A stretch of DNA of 64,000 nt. Source: Marinobacter halotolerans (GTDB lineage: Bacteria > Pseudomonadota > Gammaproteobacteria > Pseudomonadales > Oleiphilaceae). A model generated the notes under the pieces. That model searched no databases. It was not told where the DNA came from and worked only from the letters and a program-made list of their open reading frames with translations. Position 1 is the stretch's first letter. Every line of letters starts with the position of its first letter. Position numbers and translations under genes: made by a program. Below, in pieces: positions 54,147 to 63,703 of the stretch. The stretch spans positions 1,054,001-1,118,000 of the forward strand of contig NZ_VMHP01000001.1 in the NCBI RefSeq assembly GCF_008795985.1, in the 5' to 3' direction.

Positions 54147-54566
54147 CTATACCTGCCTTTTACTACCCTTACCTGCCACAACCATCAGCACCCAGCCCAC
54201 CATGAAACAAACGCCGCCGATCGGGGTGACCGGTCCCGGCCAACTCATCGGTGTCAGCACCAGCAGGTAGAGACTGCCGCTGAACAATACGATGCCGGCG
54301 GCAAAAAAACCGGCGCCAACCGACAGCAGTCTGACGCTCAATCCTGCACCGGACAGCAGTGCAAGCAGAATGAGCCCAAGCGAGTGGTACATTTGATAGG
54401 TGACGGCAGTCTGGAAAACTTCAAGCCCCCGCGCGCTGACCACTCCGCGTAACCCGTGGGCACCAAAAGCGCCGGCCATCACCGCAGTGAGCGCCAGCAG
54501 GCCGCCAACAACCAGAGGCCAGCGAAGCAGGATCTGCCCGGGAACAGGTTTGTCAGGAGCAGTCAC
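54147..54566 (-). CDS. DUF423 family membrane protein
   Basis: A 139-aa four-helix membrane protein with the DUF423 signatures GAFGAHGLRG near residue 32, QTAVTYQMYHSLGLILLALL and FSGSLYLLVLT. Its function is unknown. The start overlaps the apaH end by 14 bases and thiS follows after 3 bases, so it belongs to a run of tightly packed minus-strand genes. Confidence 0.9.
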   Translation of the reverse strand: MTAPDKPVPGQILLRWPLVVGGLLALTAVMAGAFGAHGLRGVVSARGLEVFQTAVTYQMYHSLGLILLALLSGAGLSVRLLSVGAGFFAAGIVLFSGSLYLLVLTPMSWPGPVTPIGGVCFMVGWVLMVVAGKGSKRQV

Positions 54567-55356
54567 AGTGAATTTTCTCTCCGGTGTCCAGGTTCATCAT
54601 GGTCAGTTGGCCGCCCCAGACACAGCCGGTGTCCAATCCGATAAAACGTTCGTTTTCGGTGTTACCTCCCAGCGCAGCCCAGTGGCCGAAAATAATCCGC
54701 ACGTCGTCCGGGCGCTGGTATCGGAACCAGGGGGCAAAGCCGTCCGGGGCGTCTTCCGCGGATTCCTTGGCGGCAAATTCCAGGGTGCCGTCTTCGGCAA
54801 TAAACCGCATTCGGGTGAGGTAGTTGGTAATCGCCCGTAATCGCTCCATCCCCTGTAGATTGTCATCCCAGCGGGCAGGATTATTGCCGTACATACCGGC
54901 AAAGTAATCGGCAGCGTTCGGGCCCTTCAACACTGCTTCCACCTCGCGGGCGTAACCCGCCGCCTGATCAGCGCTCCAGACATGAGGCAGGCCGGCATGA
55001 ACCATCACGAAATTGCGGTCCTTGTCCTGGACCAGCAGGTTCTGCTGGCAGAGCCAATTCAACAGATGGTGGTGGTCCGGCGCTTCCAGAATCTCTTTCA
55101 GGGTGTCCTTGTTCTTGAGCGCGTGGCCGCCCATGGCAACCGCAAGCAGGTGCAGATCATGGTTGCCCAGCACCACCACGGCGGAGTCGCCCAGGCTTTC
55201 GACGTAACGCAGGGAGTCCAGCGAGGACGGCCCCCGGTTGATCAGATCTCCGGCCACCCAGAGCCGGTCCCGCGAGGGTGAAAAATCCACCTTGGAAAGC
55301 ACATCCATCAGCCGGTCGTAACAGCCCTGGATGTCTCCGATCGCATAGTCAGTCAT
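54553..55356 (-). CDS. apaH: Symmetrical bis(5'-nucleosyl)-tetraphosphatase (ApaH)
   Basis: Hydrolyses Ap4A to two ADP and can remove Np4 caps from RNA. The 267-aa calcineurin-like phosphoesterase has all metal motifs: GDIQGCYD near residue 7, GDLINRGPSS, and GNHDLHLLAV, plus GHWAALGG near the end. It overlaps rsmA by 8 bases (ATG within the rsmA end). The usual apaG gene between rsmA and apaH is missing. Confidence 0.95.
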   Translation of the reverse strand: MTDYAIGDIQGCYDRLMDVLSKVDFSPSRDRLWVAGDLINRGPSSLDSLRYVESLGDSAVVVLGNHDLHLLAVAMGGHALKNKDTLKEILEAPDHHHLLNWLCQQNLLVQDKDRNFVMVHAGLPHVWSADQAAGYAREVEAVLKGPNAADYFAGMYGNNPARWDDNLQGMERLRAITNYLTRMRFIAEDGTLEFAAKESAEDAPDGFAPWFRYQRPDDVRIIFGHWAALGGNTENERFIGLDTGCVWGGQLTMMNLDTGEKIHCDCS

Positions 55357-56215
55357 TACTTACCTCTTGATCGCCCACTGCACCGGCATCTGGCCTTGCA
55401 CCTCCGGCCTGTTCGGCCAGGAGATCGGCAATGGCGACGTAATCCGCCAGCGCCAGATTTTCAGGGCGCAATCCGTCGTTGATACCTACGCTGTTCAGCT
55501 GCTCAACGCTCACCATGCCGGCCAGGCCCTTACGCAGGGTTTTGCGCCGGGCACTGAACGCCGTGCGCACCACCGCCTGAAGCAGACGGTAATCCTTCGC
55601 AGGATGCGGCAGGGTTTCGTGGGGTACCATCCGCACAATGGCGGAATCCACCTTTGGCGCCGGCTTGAACGCGCCGGGCCCCACCTCGAACAGGGGCTGC
55701 ACGCGGCAGAAGTATTGGGCCATGATACCCAGCCTGCCGTAGTTGTTGTCGCCTGGTACGGCTGCCAGCCGCTGCACCACTTCTTTCTGAAGCATAAAGT
55801 GCATGTCTTCAACCACACCGGAGTGCCCCAGCAGATGGAAAATCAGCGGCGTGGATATATTGTAGGGCAGATTGCCGATGATGCGGATTCGCTGCCCGTT
55901 CTCCACCAGCTGGCCAAAATCGAACTTCAGTGCGTCGGCTTCGTGGATGCGGAAATCCGGGTAATTGAAAAACTTGGTGCGCAGCACGGGAATCAGATCC
56001 CTATCCAGCTCGACCACCTGAAGCCGGCCATTCACCGCCAGCATTTCTTCGGTCAACGCCCCGAGGCCCGGGCCGATTTCCACAAGGGCATCGTCCGGCT
56101 TCGGATTGATGGCGCGGATAATGCGCTCGATCACGCCGGGATCGTGCAGAAAGTTCTGGCCAAATCGTTTTCTGGCTTTGTGGCCTGATTGAGGGCGGCC
56201 GGGTTTATTGCTCAC
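55349..56215 (-). CDS. rsmA: 16S rRNA (adenine1518/1519-N6)-dimethyltransferase
   Basis: KsgA-type methyltransferase (288 aa from GTG 56215, VSNKPGRPQS). It dimethylates two adenines in the 3' helix of 16S rRNA late in small-subunit assembly. The SAM motif VEIGPGLGALTEEML and the catalytic NLPYNISTPLIFHL are intact. An alternative ATG at 56269 would overlap pdxA by 22 bases and lacks a ribosome site; neither start is strong. It is followed directly by apaH with an 8-base overlap. Confidence 0.92.
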   Translation of the reverse strand: MSNKPGRPQSGHKARKRFGQNFLHDPGVIERIIRAINPKPDDALVEIGPGLGALTEEMLAVNGRLQVVELDRDLIPVLRTKFFNYPDFRIHEADALKFDFGQLVENGQRIRIIGNLPYNISTPLIFHLLGHSGVVEDMHFMLQKEVVQRLAAVPGDNNYGRLGIMAQYFCRVQPLFEVGPGAFKPAPKVDSAIVRMVPHETLPHPAKDYRLLQAVVRTAFSARRKTLRKGLAGMVSVEQLNSVGINDGLRPENLALADYVAIADLLAEQAGGARPDAGAVGDQEVSND

Positions 56216-56247
56216 ACACTGCTCGCTTGTTTTGAATGGAACACGCT

Positions 56248-57243
56248 TTAATTCAGACCCTTCTGACATCGGGTCATATGCTCGCCGACCCGGACGGCCT
56301 GCCTCAGGCTGCCCACATCGGCGCGGCCGGTGCCGGCCAGATCCAGTGCTGTACCGTGATCCACCGAGGTTCTGACAATCGGCAACCCCAACGTGATGTT
56401 CACTGCCCGGCCGAAGCCCTGGAACTTCAGTACCGGCAATCCCTGGTCGTGGTACATCGCCAGGGCGACATCGGCGTTGTCCAACCAGTGGGGCGTAAAC
56501 AGGGTATCGGCGGGCAGCGGGCCGGTCAGGGTCATGCCCTCACCGCGGAGCGACTCCAGAGTGGGCTCGATGATATCCAGTTCTTCCCGCCCCAGATGGC
56601 CGCCTTCACCGGCGTGGGGATTCAGGCCGGCCACCAGAATGCGTGGCTGCTGCACGCCGAAGAACCGTTTCAGGTCCTGATTGAGGATGCGCGTTACCTG
56701 GGTCAGGCGTTCCGGTGTGATGGCCCGGGGCACCTCACTCAGGGGTAAGTGAGTGGTCACCAGGGCAACCCTGAGCTCATCCGTGGCCAGCATCATTACG
56801 ACGCGCTCAACGCCGCACATCGCCTGCAGAAATTCGGTGTGGCCACTGAATTCGATGCCCGCGTCGTTGATAACACCCTTGTGCACCGGTGCGGTGACCA
56901 TTCCGTCGAACAGCCCCTCCATGCAGCCGCGGGTCGCGACGGTCAGCGTGTCCAGGACGTACGCGCTGTTGGCCGGGTCAAGCTTGCCGGCTTCGGTGGT
57001 TGCAAGGCCGTCCACATGGTAGACAGAAAGCTTTCCGGGCGCGGTCTCGGCGGCGGTACCCGGCATCCAGTCCTGCAGCGTGATACCCAGCCCGAGCAGA
57101 CGGTTGCGCGCTTCCAACAGGGGTTTGCTGGCAACCGCTACCAGTCCCGCAGAACGTTGCTCAGCGGCAAGCTGAAGGCAGAGCTCGGGACCAATGCCGG
57201 CGGGTTCGCCGGGGGTCAGTGCCAGGGTCACCGTTGTTGTCAT
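56248..57243 (-). CDS. pdxA: 4-hydroxythreonine-4-phosphate dehydrogenase
   Basis: Pyridoxal phosphate pathway enzyme of 331 aa, oxidising 4-phosphohydroxy-L-threonine. The opening LALTPGEPAGIGPELCLQLA and the metal/phosphate segments GHTEFLQAM, VALVTTHLPLSEVPRAIT, LNPHAGEGGHLGREELD and MYHDQGLPVLKF are all present, including the metal-binding histidines. Overlaps the surA stop by 4 bases. Standard member of the lptD-surA-pdxA-rsmA block. Confidence 0.95.
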   Translation of the reverse strand: MTTTVTLALTPGEPAGIGPELCLQLAAEQRSAGLVAVASKPLLEARNRLLGLGITLQDWMPGTAAETAPGKLSVYHVDGLATTEAGKLDPANSAYVLDTLTVATRGCMEGLFDGMVTAPVHKGVINDAGIEFSGHTEFLQAMCGVERVVMMLATDELRVALVTTHLPLSEVPRAITPERLTQVTRILNQDLKRFFGVQQPRILVAGLNPHAGEGGHLGREELDIIEPTLESLRGEGMTLTGPLPADTLFTPHWLDNADVALAMYHDQGLPVLKFQGFGRAVNITLGLPIVRTSVDHGTALDLAGTGRADVGSLRQAVRVGEHMTRCQKGLN

Positions 57244-58556
57244 GACGCGGCAGGATCGTCGTTCTTGAATTCTATGAAGGCTTCGTCGCGAATTTCCCGC
57301 AGCCAGTTCTGGAGTTCAATATCGAACTTGCGGCGATAGATAGCTTCGCGGGCCTCCGCCCGTTTTACATCATTGGTGACATCCAGCTGTCTGCGTTCCT
57401 GCACCTGCAGAATGTGCCAGCCAAACTGTGAACGGAACGGGCCTTTCAGCTCGCCCACTTCGGCGTTCATCATGGCATCCTCGAACTGCGGCACCATCTG
57501 GCCGGGGCCAACCCAGCCCAGGTTTCCGCCGTCGGAGCCGGAAATCGGATCGTCCGATTCGGCCTTGGCCAGAGCCGCAAAGGACGCGCCTTCCTGAAGC
57601 CGTTTGTAAATTGCACGGATCTGTTCCTCGGCCTGCTGATCGCTGGTGGTTTCATCCGTCCGGACCAGGATATGACGGACCCGGGACTGCTCCACCATCT
57701 GGGCACTGTTGCCGCCACGTTTGTCCAGCACCGCCACCAGATGGAAGCCACTGCTGTTTTCCAGTACCGGCGACACTTCACCGACCGCCATTTCCGGCAC
57801 CACATCGGCGACCAGTGACGGCAGCTGGCCTTCACTGCGCCAGCCCATGTTGCCGCCTTCCAGGGCGTTGCTGGCATCGGATTCGGCAACGGCCACCGAG
57901 CGGAAGTCACGGCCGTCCAGGATCTGCTGCCGCAGGTCTTCAATTTCCTGACGGGCGGCGGCCACTTCCTGCTCATCGTTGGGGTTTTCCACTTCCACGA
58001 GAATCCGCGCCAGCTCGTACTCAGCGTTGGTTCGAGACTGGCCCGAGGTGGCCTCCAGGTAATTATCCACTTCCCGGTCGGTCACGCGGACACGGCTGCC
58101 CACCTGGCGCTGCTGCACCCGGCTGGTCAGCATCTCATTGCGAATCTGCTCGCGGGCTTCCTGATAGCTCACACCTTCACGCGCCAGCTGGTTCTCGAAC
58201 TGGGACAGGGTCATGTTGTTGCTTCGGGCGATCGACGCAATGGTTTCGTTCAACTCGTTGTCGCTGATTCTCATGCCGATCCGGTCCGCCAGCTGAAGCT
58301 GGATGGATTCGGTGATCAGCTGGTCCAGAACCCGCTCTTCCAGCACCGATCGCGGTGGCAGGCTGGTACCCTGGGCCCGCAGACGACCGACGATGGTGTT
58401 GATGCGCGCATCAAGCTCGGACTGCAGAATAACGGACTCGTTGACGACCGCGACTACCTGATCCAGCAGCTTGCGCTCCGCCTGAACCGCTACCGACATC
58501 ATCACAGCCATCATTAACACCATGGCCTTTGCGCATTGGCGAAGGTTCGCCCTCAT
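57240..58556 (-). CDS. surA: Periplasmic chaperone and peptidyl-prolyl isomerase SurA
   Basis: Folding helper for outer-membrane proteins, 438 aa. Start ATG 58556 (MRANLRQCAKAMVLM) follows GAGGTG; the upstream frame lacks this. The signal peptide ends near VAVQAERKL. After an N-terminal helical chaperone domain there are two parvulin-like PPIase domains, around AELELARILVEVENP (about 190-290) and RVRHILVRTDETTSD (about 300-400), with GGNMGWRSEGQLPS and GGNLGWVGPGQMVP as their conserved loops. It acts with LptD, encoded just upstream. Confidence 0.95.
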   Translation of the reverse strand: MRANLRQCAKAMVLMMAVMMSVAVQAERKLLDQVVAVVNESVILQSELDARINTIVGRLRAQGTSLPPRSVLEERVLDQLITESIQLQLADRIGMRISDNELNETIASIARSNNMTLSQFENQLAREGVSYQEAREQIRNEMLTSRVQQRQVGSRVRVTDREVDNYLEATSGQSRTNAEYELARILVEVENPNDEQEVAAARQEIEDLRQQILDGRDFRSVAVAESDASNALEGGNMGWRSEGQLPSLVADVVPEMAVGEVSPVLENSSGFHLVAVLDKRGGNSAQMVEQSRVRHILVRTDETTSDQQAEEQIRAIYKRLQEGASFAALAKAESDDPISGSDGGNLGWVGPGQMVPQFEDAMMNAEVGELKGPFRSQFGWHILQVQERRQLDVTNDVKRAEAREAIYRRKFDIELQNWLREIRDEAFIEFKNDDPAAS

Positions 58557-58620
58557 AATCACCTCTGTATGGAAAACCCGGCGGACATCAGTGCCCAGCC
58601 GGAAGAATCTGCTTGTCATC

Positions 58621-61005
58621 TCAACGCTCGCCGAAGCGGCGGCGCTCTCGTTCATCGAAGCCCACGATGGCTTCGGAGATCTCCTCTGACGATCCGCCGC
58701 TGCCACCCAGGCCTTTCAGTTCAACCCGGAAAAGCACCCGGTTTTCAAGTTGTTGCTCGTCAGTCAGGTAGTTCTGATGAACCAGCTGTACGCTCCAGCA
58801 GCAGTTATTGTATTCCAATCCTGCCAGCGACCCTACGGTGCGGTCGAGCTGGGAATCATACGCCCAGCGGCCGATCAGACTAACACGGTCTGTGACAGGC
58901 ACAACGCCGCCAATATCCGTCTGTTCGAATTCATTCCGGCGGTAACTGTGGCCAACACTGGCCAGATAGCGGTATTCCTCCGAGTGAAACACCAGCTGAC
59001 TGCGGCTCTGTTCGGTTTTGCTGGTTTCCGGATCCCACAGGCCGGAAGTGCGAATCTCCAGACCGGCTATAGGTCGCAGCACCATTTCCCCCGCCAGCGG
59101 CGAATCGCTGCGGTCAGATGCGCCCTCGCCGGCCAGCGTAACCTCGCGGTCTTCGAAGTACTGCACCTGGCCCAGGCTGACGCTCGCCCGTTCCAGCCCC
59201 GTGACCAGATCATAGAACCGGCTGGTCACAGCCATCGCCAGTTTGTTGGTATCCCCCACCCGATCGCCACCATAGAAGCGGTTTCTGCGGAAAAGTTCAT
59301 CGAAACTGAATGGGCGCAGGGCGGTGTCGAAATCCGGAATCCGCGACTGGTTCGCCTTGGCGTCGGCCCAGGCGTAGTAAAGGCGCGGTTCCAGGGTTTG
59401 GGCGTATGGCACATCAAACAGGGTTGAGCGGCGGTCAAAATACAGCCCGGAATCCCATTCCGCCACGGGCACGGAACGGTCAAAGTCACCGTCGCCGAGG
59501 CCGTAGTCCTCAAGACTGTAGCGGGTGTAGTCCACCGCCACTGACGGACGCACATAGCCCCAGACAGACCGCAGGGGCAACGCCAGTTCGGGGATGGCCC
59601 GCAGGCGGTGCCCGTTGGCCTGTTCCAGACCGGTAAGGGTGTCGTTGTCGCGGTAGAAGAAAGTGTACTGGCTATCAAGCCCGAGGGTCACCGGCCCCAG
59701 ATCACCGACACCCCTGTACTGGATATTTGGCAACTGGGAATAGGGCCGGTCGGCTTCGGCAATGAAATCACTGATGGTTTGATAGCCGCTCAGGTAGGCG
59801 TCCAGTTGCTGGTTCTCGCCCAGGTAACGAACGCCGCCCCGGCGCTGCAAGTGGGTGGCCTGACTGATACTCAGGCTGCGGTTCAGGTCGCTCAGGTAAT
59901 CATTGTCGCTGACGGCGGAATAATCCCCGTACCCGATCCAGTACTCATTGAAGGTTGCCTGGGTACTGAAATCCACGCCCCAGCGCTCGCCGTCCGCGCC
60001 CGGCTCGTTGTCGGCGTACGCCTGGTCGTTACCGGCGTAGCCAAACTGGAGTTCGGACTGCCCGTACTGGCTCAGGTAGCGGCCTTCCATTTCGGTGAAC
60101 AGCCCCCGGCCGTTGATAAACTGGGGGGTGACGGTAGCGTCGTAGTTGGGGCCCAGGTTGAGATAGTAGGGTACCGAAAGAAAACCGCCGCTACCGGCAC
60201 TGGACGACCCGAAGGCCGGATACAGGAAACCGGATTTGCGGCGCTCGTCAATGGGAAAGCTGAGGTAGGGCCAGTAGAACACCGGAACGTCTTTTACCCG
60301 CAGACGCATATGTTTCGCCGTGCCCACACCCTCGCCCTGATCAAGCTTGATGTCAGAGGCAACGATGGACCAGTCGTTCTGCCCCGGCGCACAGGTGGTC
60401 AGCTCGCCCTGCTCAACCCGCACTATGTTGTCAGCGGTTCTGACCAGTTCATCGGCAGCGCCCCGCATCTCGGCCCCATGCAGCAGGAAGGTTGCCGAGC
60501 GGATATCCAGATAGCCAGTGTTGGCGTTGTAACTGGCTCGATCGCCGGTCAGCAGAAAACCGTCGCCACGGCTGGTGAGCGGGCCCTGAATCGCCACCTC
60601 GCCCGACGCCTGGCTGTAGCGGGCCTGGGCACCGGTGACGGTGAACGGGCCCTGCTGGATGCGCACGTCGCCTTCAAGGAATAGCTCGGAGTCGATTTCG
60701 TAGCGGGCTTCCAGGCCGCTGGCGGTCAGCGGCTGGCTTTCCATCGAGCCAGCAGCGCCTGATGCGTTGTCGCCCGGCGTCGAGGGCAGGTACCCACCCG
60801 CGCAGAAAGATGGCAGACGCTGTGCCACGTCCGATGGCAACTGGGCCCTGGGACGCCAGTCAATCTCTGCCGCGGTTGGTGGCTCTTGCGCCAGCGCCGG
60901 CGACACGGTAAACAACCAGACACCGCCCGCCAGTGCTGCACACCAGCCCTTCCGGGGCAGCTGCAATCGGCTGGGCAAAATGTGCAGCTTCAGTCGGGCT
61001 GACAC
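58621..61005 (-). CDS. lptD: LPS-assembly outer-membrane protein LptD
   Basis: Outer-membrane translocon for lipopolysaccharide, 794 aa, from GTG 61005. A signal peptide (WCAALAGGVWLFTVSPALA) precedes an N-terminal OstA-like periplasmic domain (residues about 85-250) and a long beta-barrel rich in alternating aromatic/polar strands. Cysteines are C68 (SFCAG), C204 (TTCAPG) and a CC pair (YNNCCWSVQ, near residue 736), the set expected for the disulfides that activate the protein. It begins the surA-pdxA-rsmA-apaH block on this strand. Confidence 0.95.
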   Translation of the reverse strand: MSARLKLHILPSRLQLPRKGWCAALAGGVWLFTVSPALAQEPPTAAEIDWRPRAQLPSDVAQRLPSFCAGGYLPSTPGDNASGAAGSMESQPLTASGLEARYEIDSELFLEGDVRIQQGPFTVTGAQARYSQASGEVAIQGPLTSRGDGFLLTGDRASYNANTGYLDIRSATFLLHGAEMRGAADELVRTADNIVRVEQGELTTCAPGQNDWSIVASDIKLDQGEGVGTAKHMRLRVKDVPVFYWPYLSFPIDERRKSGFLYPAFGSSSAGSGGFLSVPYYLNLGPNYDATVTPQFINGRGLFTEMEGRYLSQYGQSELQFGYAGNDQAYADNEPGADGERWGVDFSTQATFNEYWIGYGDYSAVSDNDYLSDLNRSLSISQATHLQRRGGVRYLGENQQLDAYLSGYQTISDFIAEADRPYSQLPNIQYRGVGDLGPVTLGLDSQYTFFYRDNDTLTGLEQANGHRLRAIPELALPLRSVWGYVRPSVAVDYTRYSLEDYGLGDGDFDRSVPVAEWDSGLYFDRRSTLFDVPYAQTLEPRLYYAWADAKANQSRIPDFDTALRPFSFDELFRRNRFYGGDRVGDTNKLAMAVTSRFYDLVTGLERASVSLGQVQYFEDREVTLAGEGASDRSDSPLAGEMVLRPIAGLEIRTSGLWDPETSKTEQSRSQLVFHSEEYRYLASVGHSYRRNEFEQTDIGGVVPVTDRVSLIGRWAYDSQLDRTVGSLAGLEYNNCCWSVQLVHQNYLTDEQQLENRVLFRVELKGLGGSGGSSEEISEAIVGFDERERRRFGER

Positions 61006-61226
61006 GGTCTGGAGATCCTGTGCTGATAGGCGATTAACGCGGCCTAGTTTACACGGCGGCCGGTGCCTTGTTAACGGAAACAGTGGGCCGGCGGTGGTGA
61101 CAGCAATTGTGATTTAACCTCCCGCTTCAGATCTGCTAAGTTTTGAACCTTGCATCTGGACGATCACGCCCACATGTCTGGCATCAACGTTATTTTCCCG
61201 CTTACTTCAGGAATCTTTCCGGCCCC

Positions 61227-62267
61227 ATGGACAATCGTCTGCAAACCCTCACCCAATGGGTAAAACAGTTTCCCGGCTTTGAAATGGCCGATCCGCAGCC
61301 GGTTTCCGGCGATGCCAGCTTTCGCCGGTATTTCCGGGTGCACGGCAAGCCGGAGGGTCGAAACGAGGCGCAGCCGTTTATAGTGATGGACGCACCGCCA
61401 GAGCATGAAGACTGCCGCCCCTTTGTCGCTATTGCGAAGCACTGGCGATCCCAGGGCGTCGCGGTGCCGGAAATACTGAACCAGGATCTGGACCAGGGCC
61501 TGCTTCTGCTGGAGGATTTTGGCGACACCCTGATGCTGGGCGCACTGACTGAAGCCAACGCCGACGCGCTATACAAAGGGGCACTGGACGAGTTGCTGGC
61601 GATCCAGCAGGCCACATCCGCCCCGGACTACCCTTTACCGCCTTATGACGCCCAGCTGCTTGACCGGGAAATGGCGCTCTTCCCCGACTGGCTGCTGACG
61701 CAAAAGTTGGGGCTGACCCTGGACAACAGCGAGCGGGCGCTGCTGGACACCACCTTTGCGTTCTTGCGGGAAAGCGCGCTGGCCCAGCCCACGGTAACCG
61801 TTCACCGGGACTATCACTCCCGCAACCTGCTGGTTCGTCCGGGAACCGACCTCCCCGGCGTGATTGATTTCCAGGATGCGGTCTGCGGACCGGTGACCTA
61901 CGATCTGGTATCCCTGCTGAAAGACTGCTACATCAACTGGCCAACCGCCCGAGTGCAACAATGGCAGGAAGAGTTCCGCCAGCAGTCGCGCAGCGCCGGC
62001 GTTCACAACGCAGACCCGGACACCTTCCATCAATGGTTCGAGCTGATGGGCATGCAACGGCACCTGAAGGCCGCTGGCATTTTCGCCCGGCTGGATATCC
62101 GCGATGGCAAGCCCGGCTACCTTGGCGACATTCCCCGCACCGTCTGTTACCTGGTGCATGCCAGTGGCCAGCAACCGGCGCTGAGACACTTCCACGAGTG
62201 GCTGACCGACCGGGTGCTGCCGGCCATTGAAGAAACCATCGGTTCCGTGGAGACCCGCCACCTGTGA
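61227..62267 (+). CDS. amgK: N-acetylmuramate/N-acetylglucosamine 1-kinase AmgK
   Basis: Anomeric sugar kinase of peptidoglycan recycling (346 aa from ATG 61227, MDNRLQTLTQW; the longer frame has no family-like residues). The phosphotransferase fold shows VSGDASFRRYFRV near residue 27, the catalytic loop VTVHRDYHSRNLLV and the metal motif GVIDFQDAVCGPVTYDLVSL. Together with MurU it makes UDP-MurNAc while bypassing de novo synthesis and thereby escaping fosfomycin. A divergent position next to lptD is the known arrangement in Pseudomonas. Its stop overlaps the murU start. Confidence 0.92.
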   Translation: MDNRLQTLTQWVKQFPGFEMADPQPVSGDASFRRYFRVHGKPEGRNEAQPFIVMDAPPEHEDCRPFVAIAKHWRSQGVAVPEILNQDLDQGLLLLEDFGDTLMLGALTEANADALYKGALDELLAIQQATSAPDYPLPPYDAQLLDREMALFPDWLLTQKLGLTLDNSERALLDTTFAFLRESALAQPTVTVHRDYHSRNLLVRPGTDLPGVIDFQDAVCGPVTYDLVSLLKDCYINWPTARVQQWQEEFRQQSRSAGVHNADPDTFHQWFELMGMQRHLKAAGIFARLDIRDGKPGYLGDIPRTVCYLVHASGQQPALRHFHEWLTDRVLPAIEETIGSVETRHL

Positions 62268-62944
62268 AAGCCATGATTCTTGCGGCGGGTAAAGGCGAAC
62301 GCATGCGGCCGCTGACGCTGACCACGCCAAAACCTATGCTCCGCGCCGGGGGCAAGCCGCTGATCGTGCACCATCTGGAAAATCTTCAGCGTGCAGGTTT
62401 CCGGGAGCTCGTGATAAATCATGCCTGGCTGGGCACACAGATCGAGGAAGCGCTGGGCGATGGCAATGAATTCGGCGTCCGCATTACCTACTCGGCCGAG
62501 GGCGAACCGCTGGAAACAGCGGGCGGAATCGTCAAAGCCCTGCCCCTGCTCACCGAATCCGGCGACGACTGGTTTGCGGTGATCAATGGCGATATCTGGT
62601 GCGACTTCGATCCTGGCAATCTGACACCGCCCGCAGGTGCAGATGCATTGCTAGTGCTCACCGACAATCCAGAGCACAACCCACAGGGCGATTTCAGCCT
62701 GGATGAACAGGGCCGCGTGGTTAAGGACGGCGCCGAAAAACTCACGTTCACCGGCATCAGCCTGCTCCATCGTCGACTGTTTGACGGACTGGAAGCGGGC
62801 CCGCTGAAACTGGCGCCGATCCTTCATGAGGCCATTGCCAGGGGCCGGGTGCGGGGTATTCACCATACCGGCCAGTGGATGGATATCGGAACGCCGGACC
62901 GGCTAAAGGAACTGGATACGCTTCTGGCACGGGGAAAGGCCTGA
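62264..62944 (+). CDS. murU: N-acetylmuramate alpha-1-phosphate uridylyltransferase MurU
   Basis: A 226-aa nucleotidyltransferase of the peptidoglycan recycling route that turns MurNAc 1-phosphate and UTP into UDP-MurNAc. The signature MKAMILAAGKGERMRPLTL and KPMLRAGGKPLIVHHLE at the start, and VINGDIWCDFDP (metal-binding D) at about residue 105, are typical. It starts at GTG 62264 inside the amgK stop (GTGA). The following DnaJ/TerB gene is 3 bases away. Confidence 0.93.
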   Translation: MKAMILAAGKGERMRPLTLTTPKPMLRAGGKPLIVHHLENLQRAGFRELVINHAWLGTQIEEALGDGNEFGVRITYSAEGEPLETAGGIVKALPLLTESGDDWFAVINGDIWCDFDPGNLTPPAGADALLVLTDNPEHNPQGDFSLDEQGRVVKDGAEKLTFTGISLLHRRLFDGLEAGPLKLAPILHEAIARGRVRGIHHTGQWMDIGTPDRLKELDTLLARGKA

Positions 62945-62947
62945 ACC

Positions 62948-63703
62948 ATGGCATCTAAAACGCCGGACAACACATTGCCTCGTCGCATGGAAGCCGAATT
63001 CACCAGCCTGCTGGGTGAGCTGTCTGCCTGCGGCCACCAGGCCAGCGAACTGATGGTTCGCACCCGGCTGCCGGGTTGGTGCCGCCGCAGTCTGTTTTTC
63101 TTTCTGGGCTACATCGCCAAAGCCGACGGGCGCGTAACCGAGAAAGACATCGGCTTTGCCGAAACCCTGATGCGGGCTCTTCGACTCTCCCAGCGCCAGC
63201 GCCGCAAGGCCATACGGCAGTTCCAGCAAGGTAAAAAGGCCGACACCATTCCCAGGGGCCGGGCCCTGCGGCTGCGGATCTCCCACCGGCTATGGCCCTC
63301 ACCGTCGCTGCGGGTTGCCATCTGCCTGTGCCACGCTGCCCAGCTTTCCGGCCGCCCCGGCAAAAAGCGGCGATACCGGTGCGAGGACGCCATTGACCAG
63401 ATGGGCCTGCCCATCGGTATCAGTGATGACATTCTGGACAGCTATGCCAGCAAAGTCTGGATTACCGAACCGGAAACCCAGGCCCAACCCACCACCTATG
63501 AACAGGCGCTGCAGTTGCTGGGGGTTACCCGGCGGGACTCACGGGCGGAGGTTAAACGCGCCTATCGCAAACGGGTATCCGAGTGCCATCCAGACAAGCT
63601 GGCCCAGCGCAACCTGAGCGCCGCCGAACTGGCCCAGGCCAAGGACCGGCTGCTGCGATATCAGCAGGCCTGGGAATTGGTCGACCGCCGCCACCCGAAC
63701 TAG
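62948..63703 (+). CDS. DnaJ-domain protein with TerB-like region (DjlA-like)
   Basis: A 251-aa protein. Residues about 40-100 are a TerB-like helical domain (FLGYIAKADGRVTEKDIGFAETLMRAL), and the C-terminal 70 residues form a J-domain (YEQALQLLGVTRRDSRAEVK ... SECHPDKLAQRN) with an intact HPD motif. DjlA has this same TerB plus J-domain order, but its N-terminal membrane helix is missing here, so it is better called DjlA-like. The context with amgK-murU matches Pseudomonas. It converges on the next gene with a 4-base overlap. Confidence 0.85.
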   Translation: MASKTPDNTLPRRMEAEFTSLLGELSACGHQASELMVRTRLPGWCRRSLFFFLGYIAKADGRVTEKDIGFAETLMRALRLSQRQRRKAIRQFQQGKKADTIPRGRALRLRISHRLWPSPSLRVAICLCHAAQLSGRPGKKRRYRCEDAIDQMGLPIGISDDILDSYASKVWITEPETQAQPTTYEQALQLLGVTRRDSRAEVKRAYRKRVSECHPDKLAQRNLSAAELAQAKDRLLRYQQAWELVDRRHPN

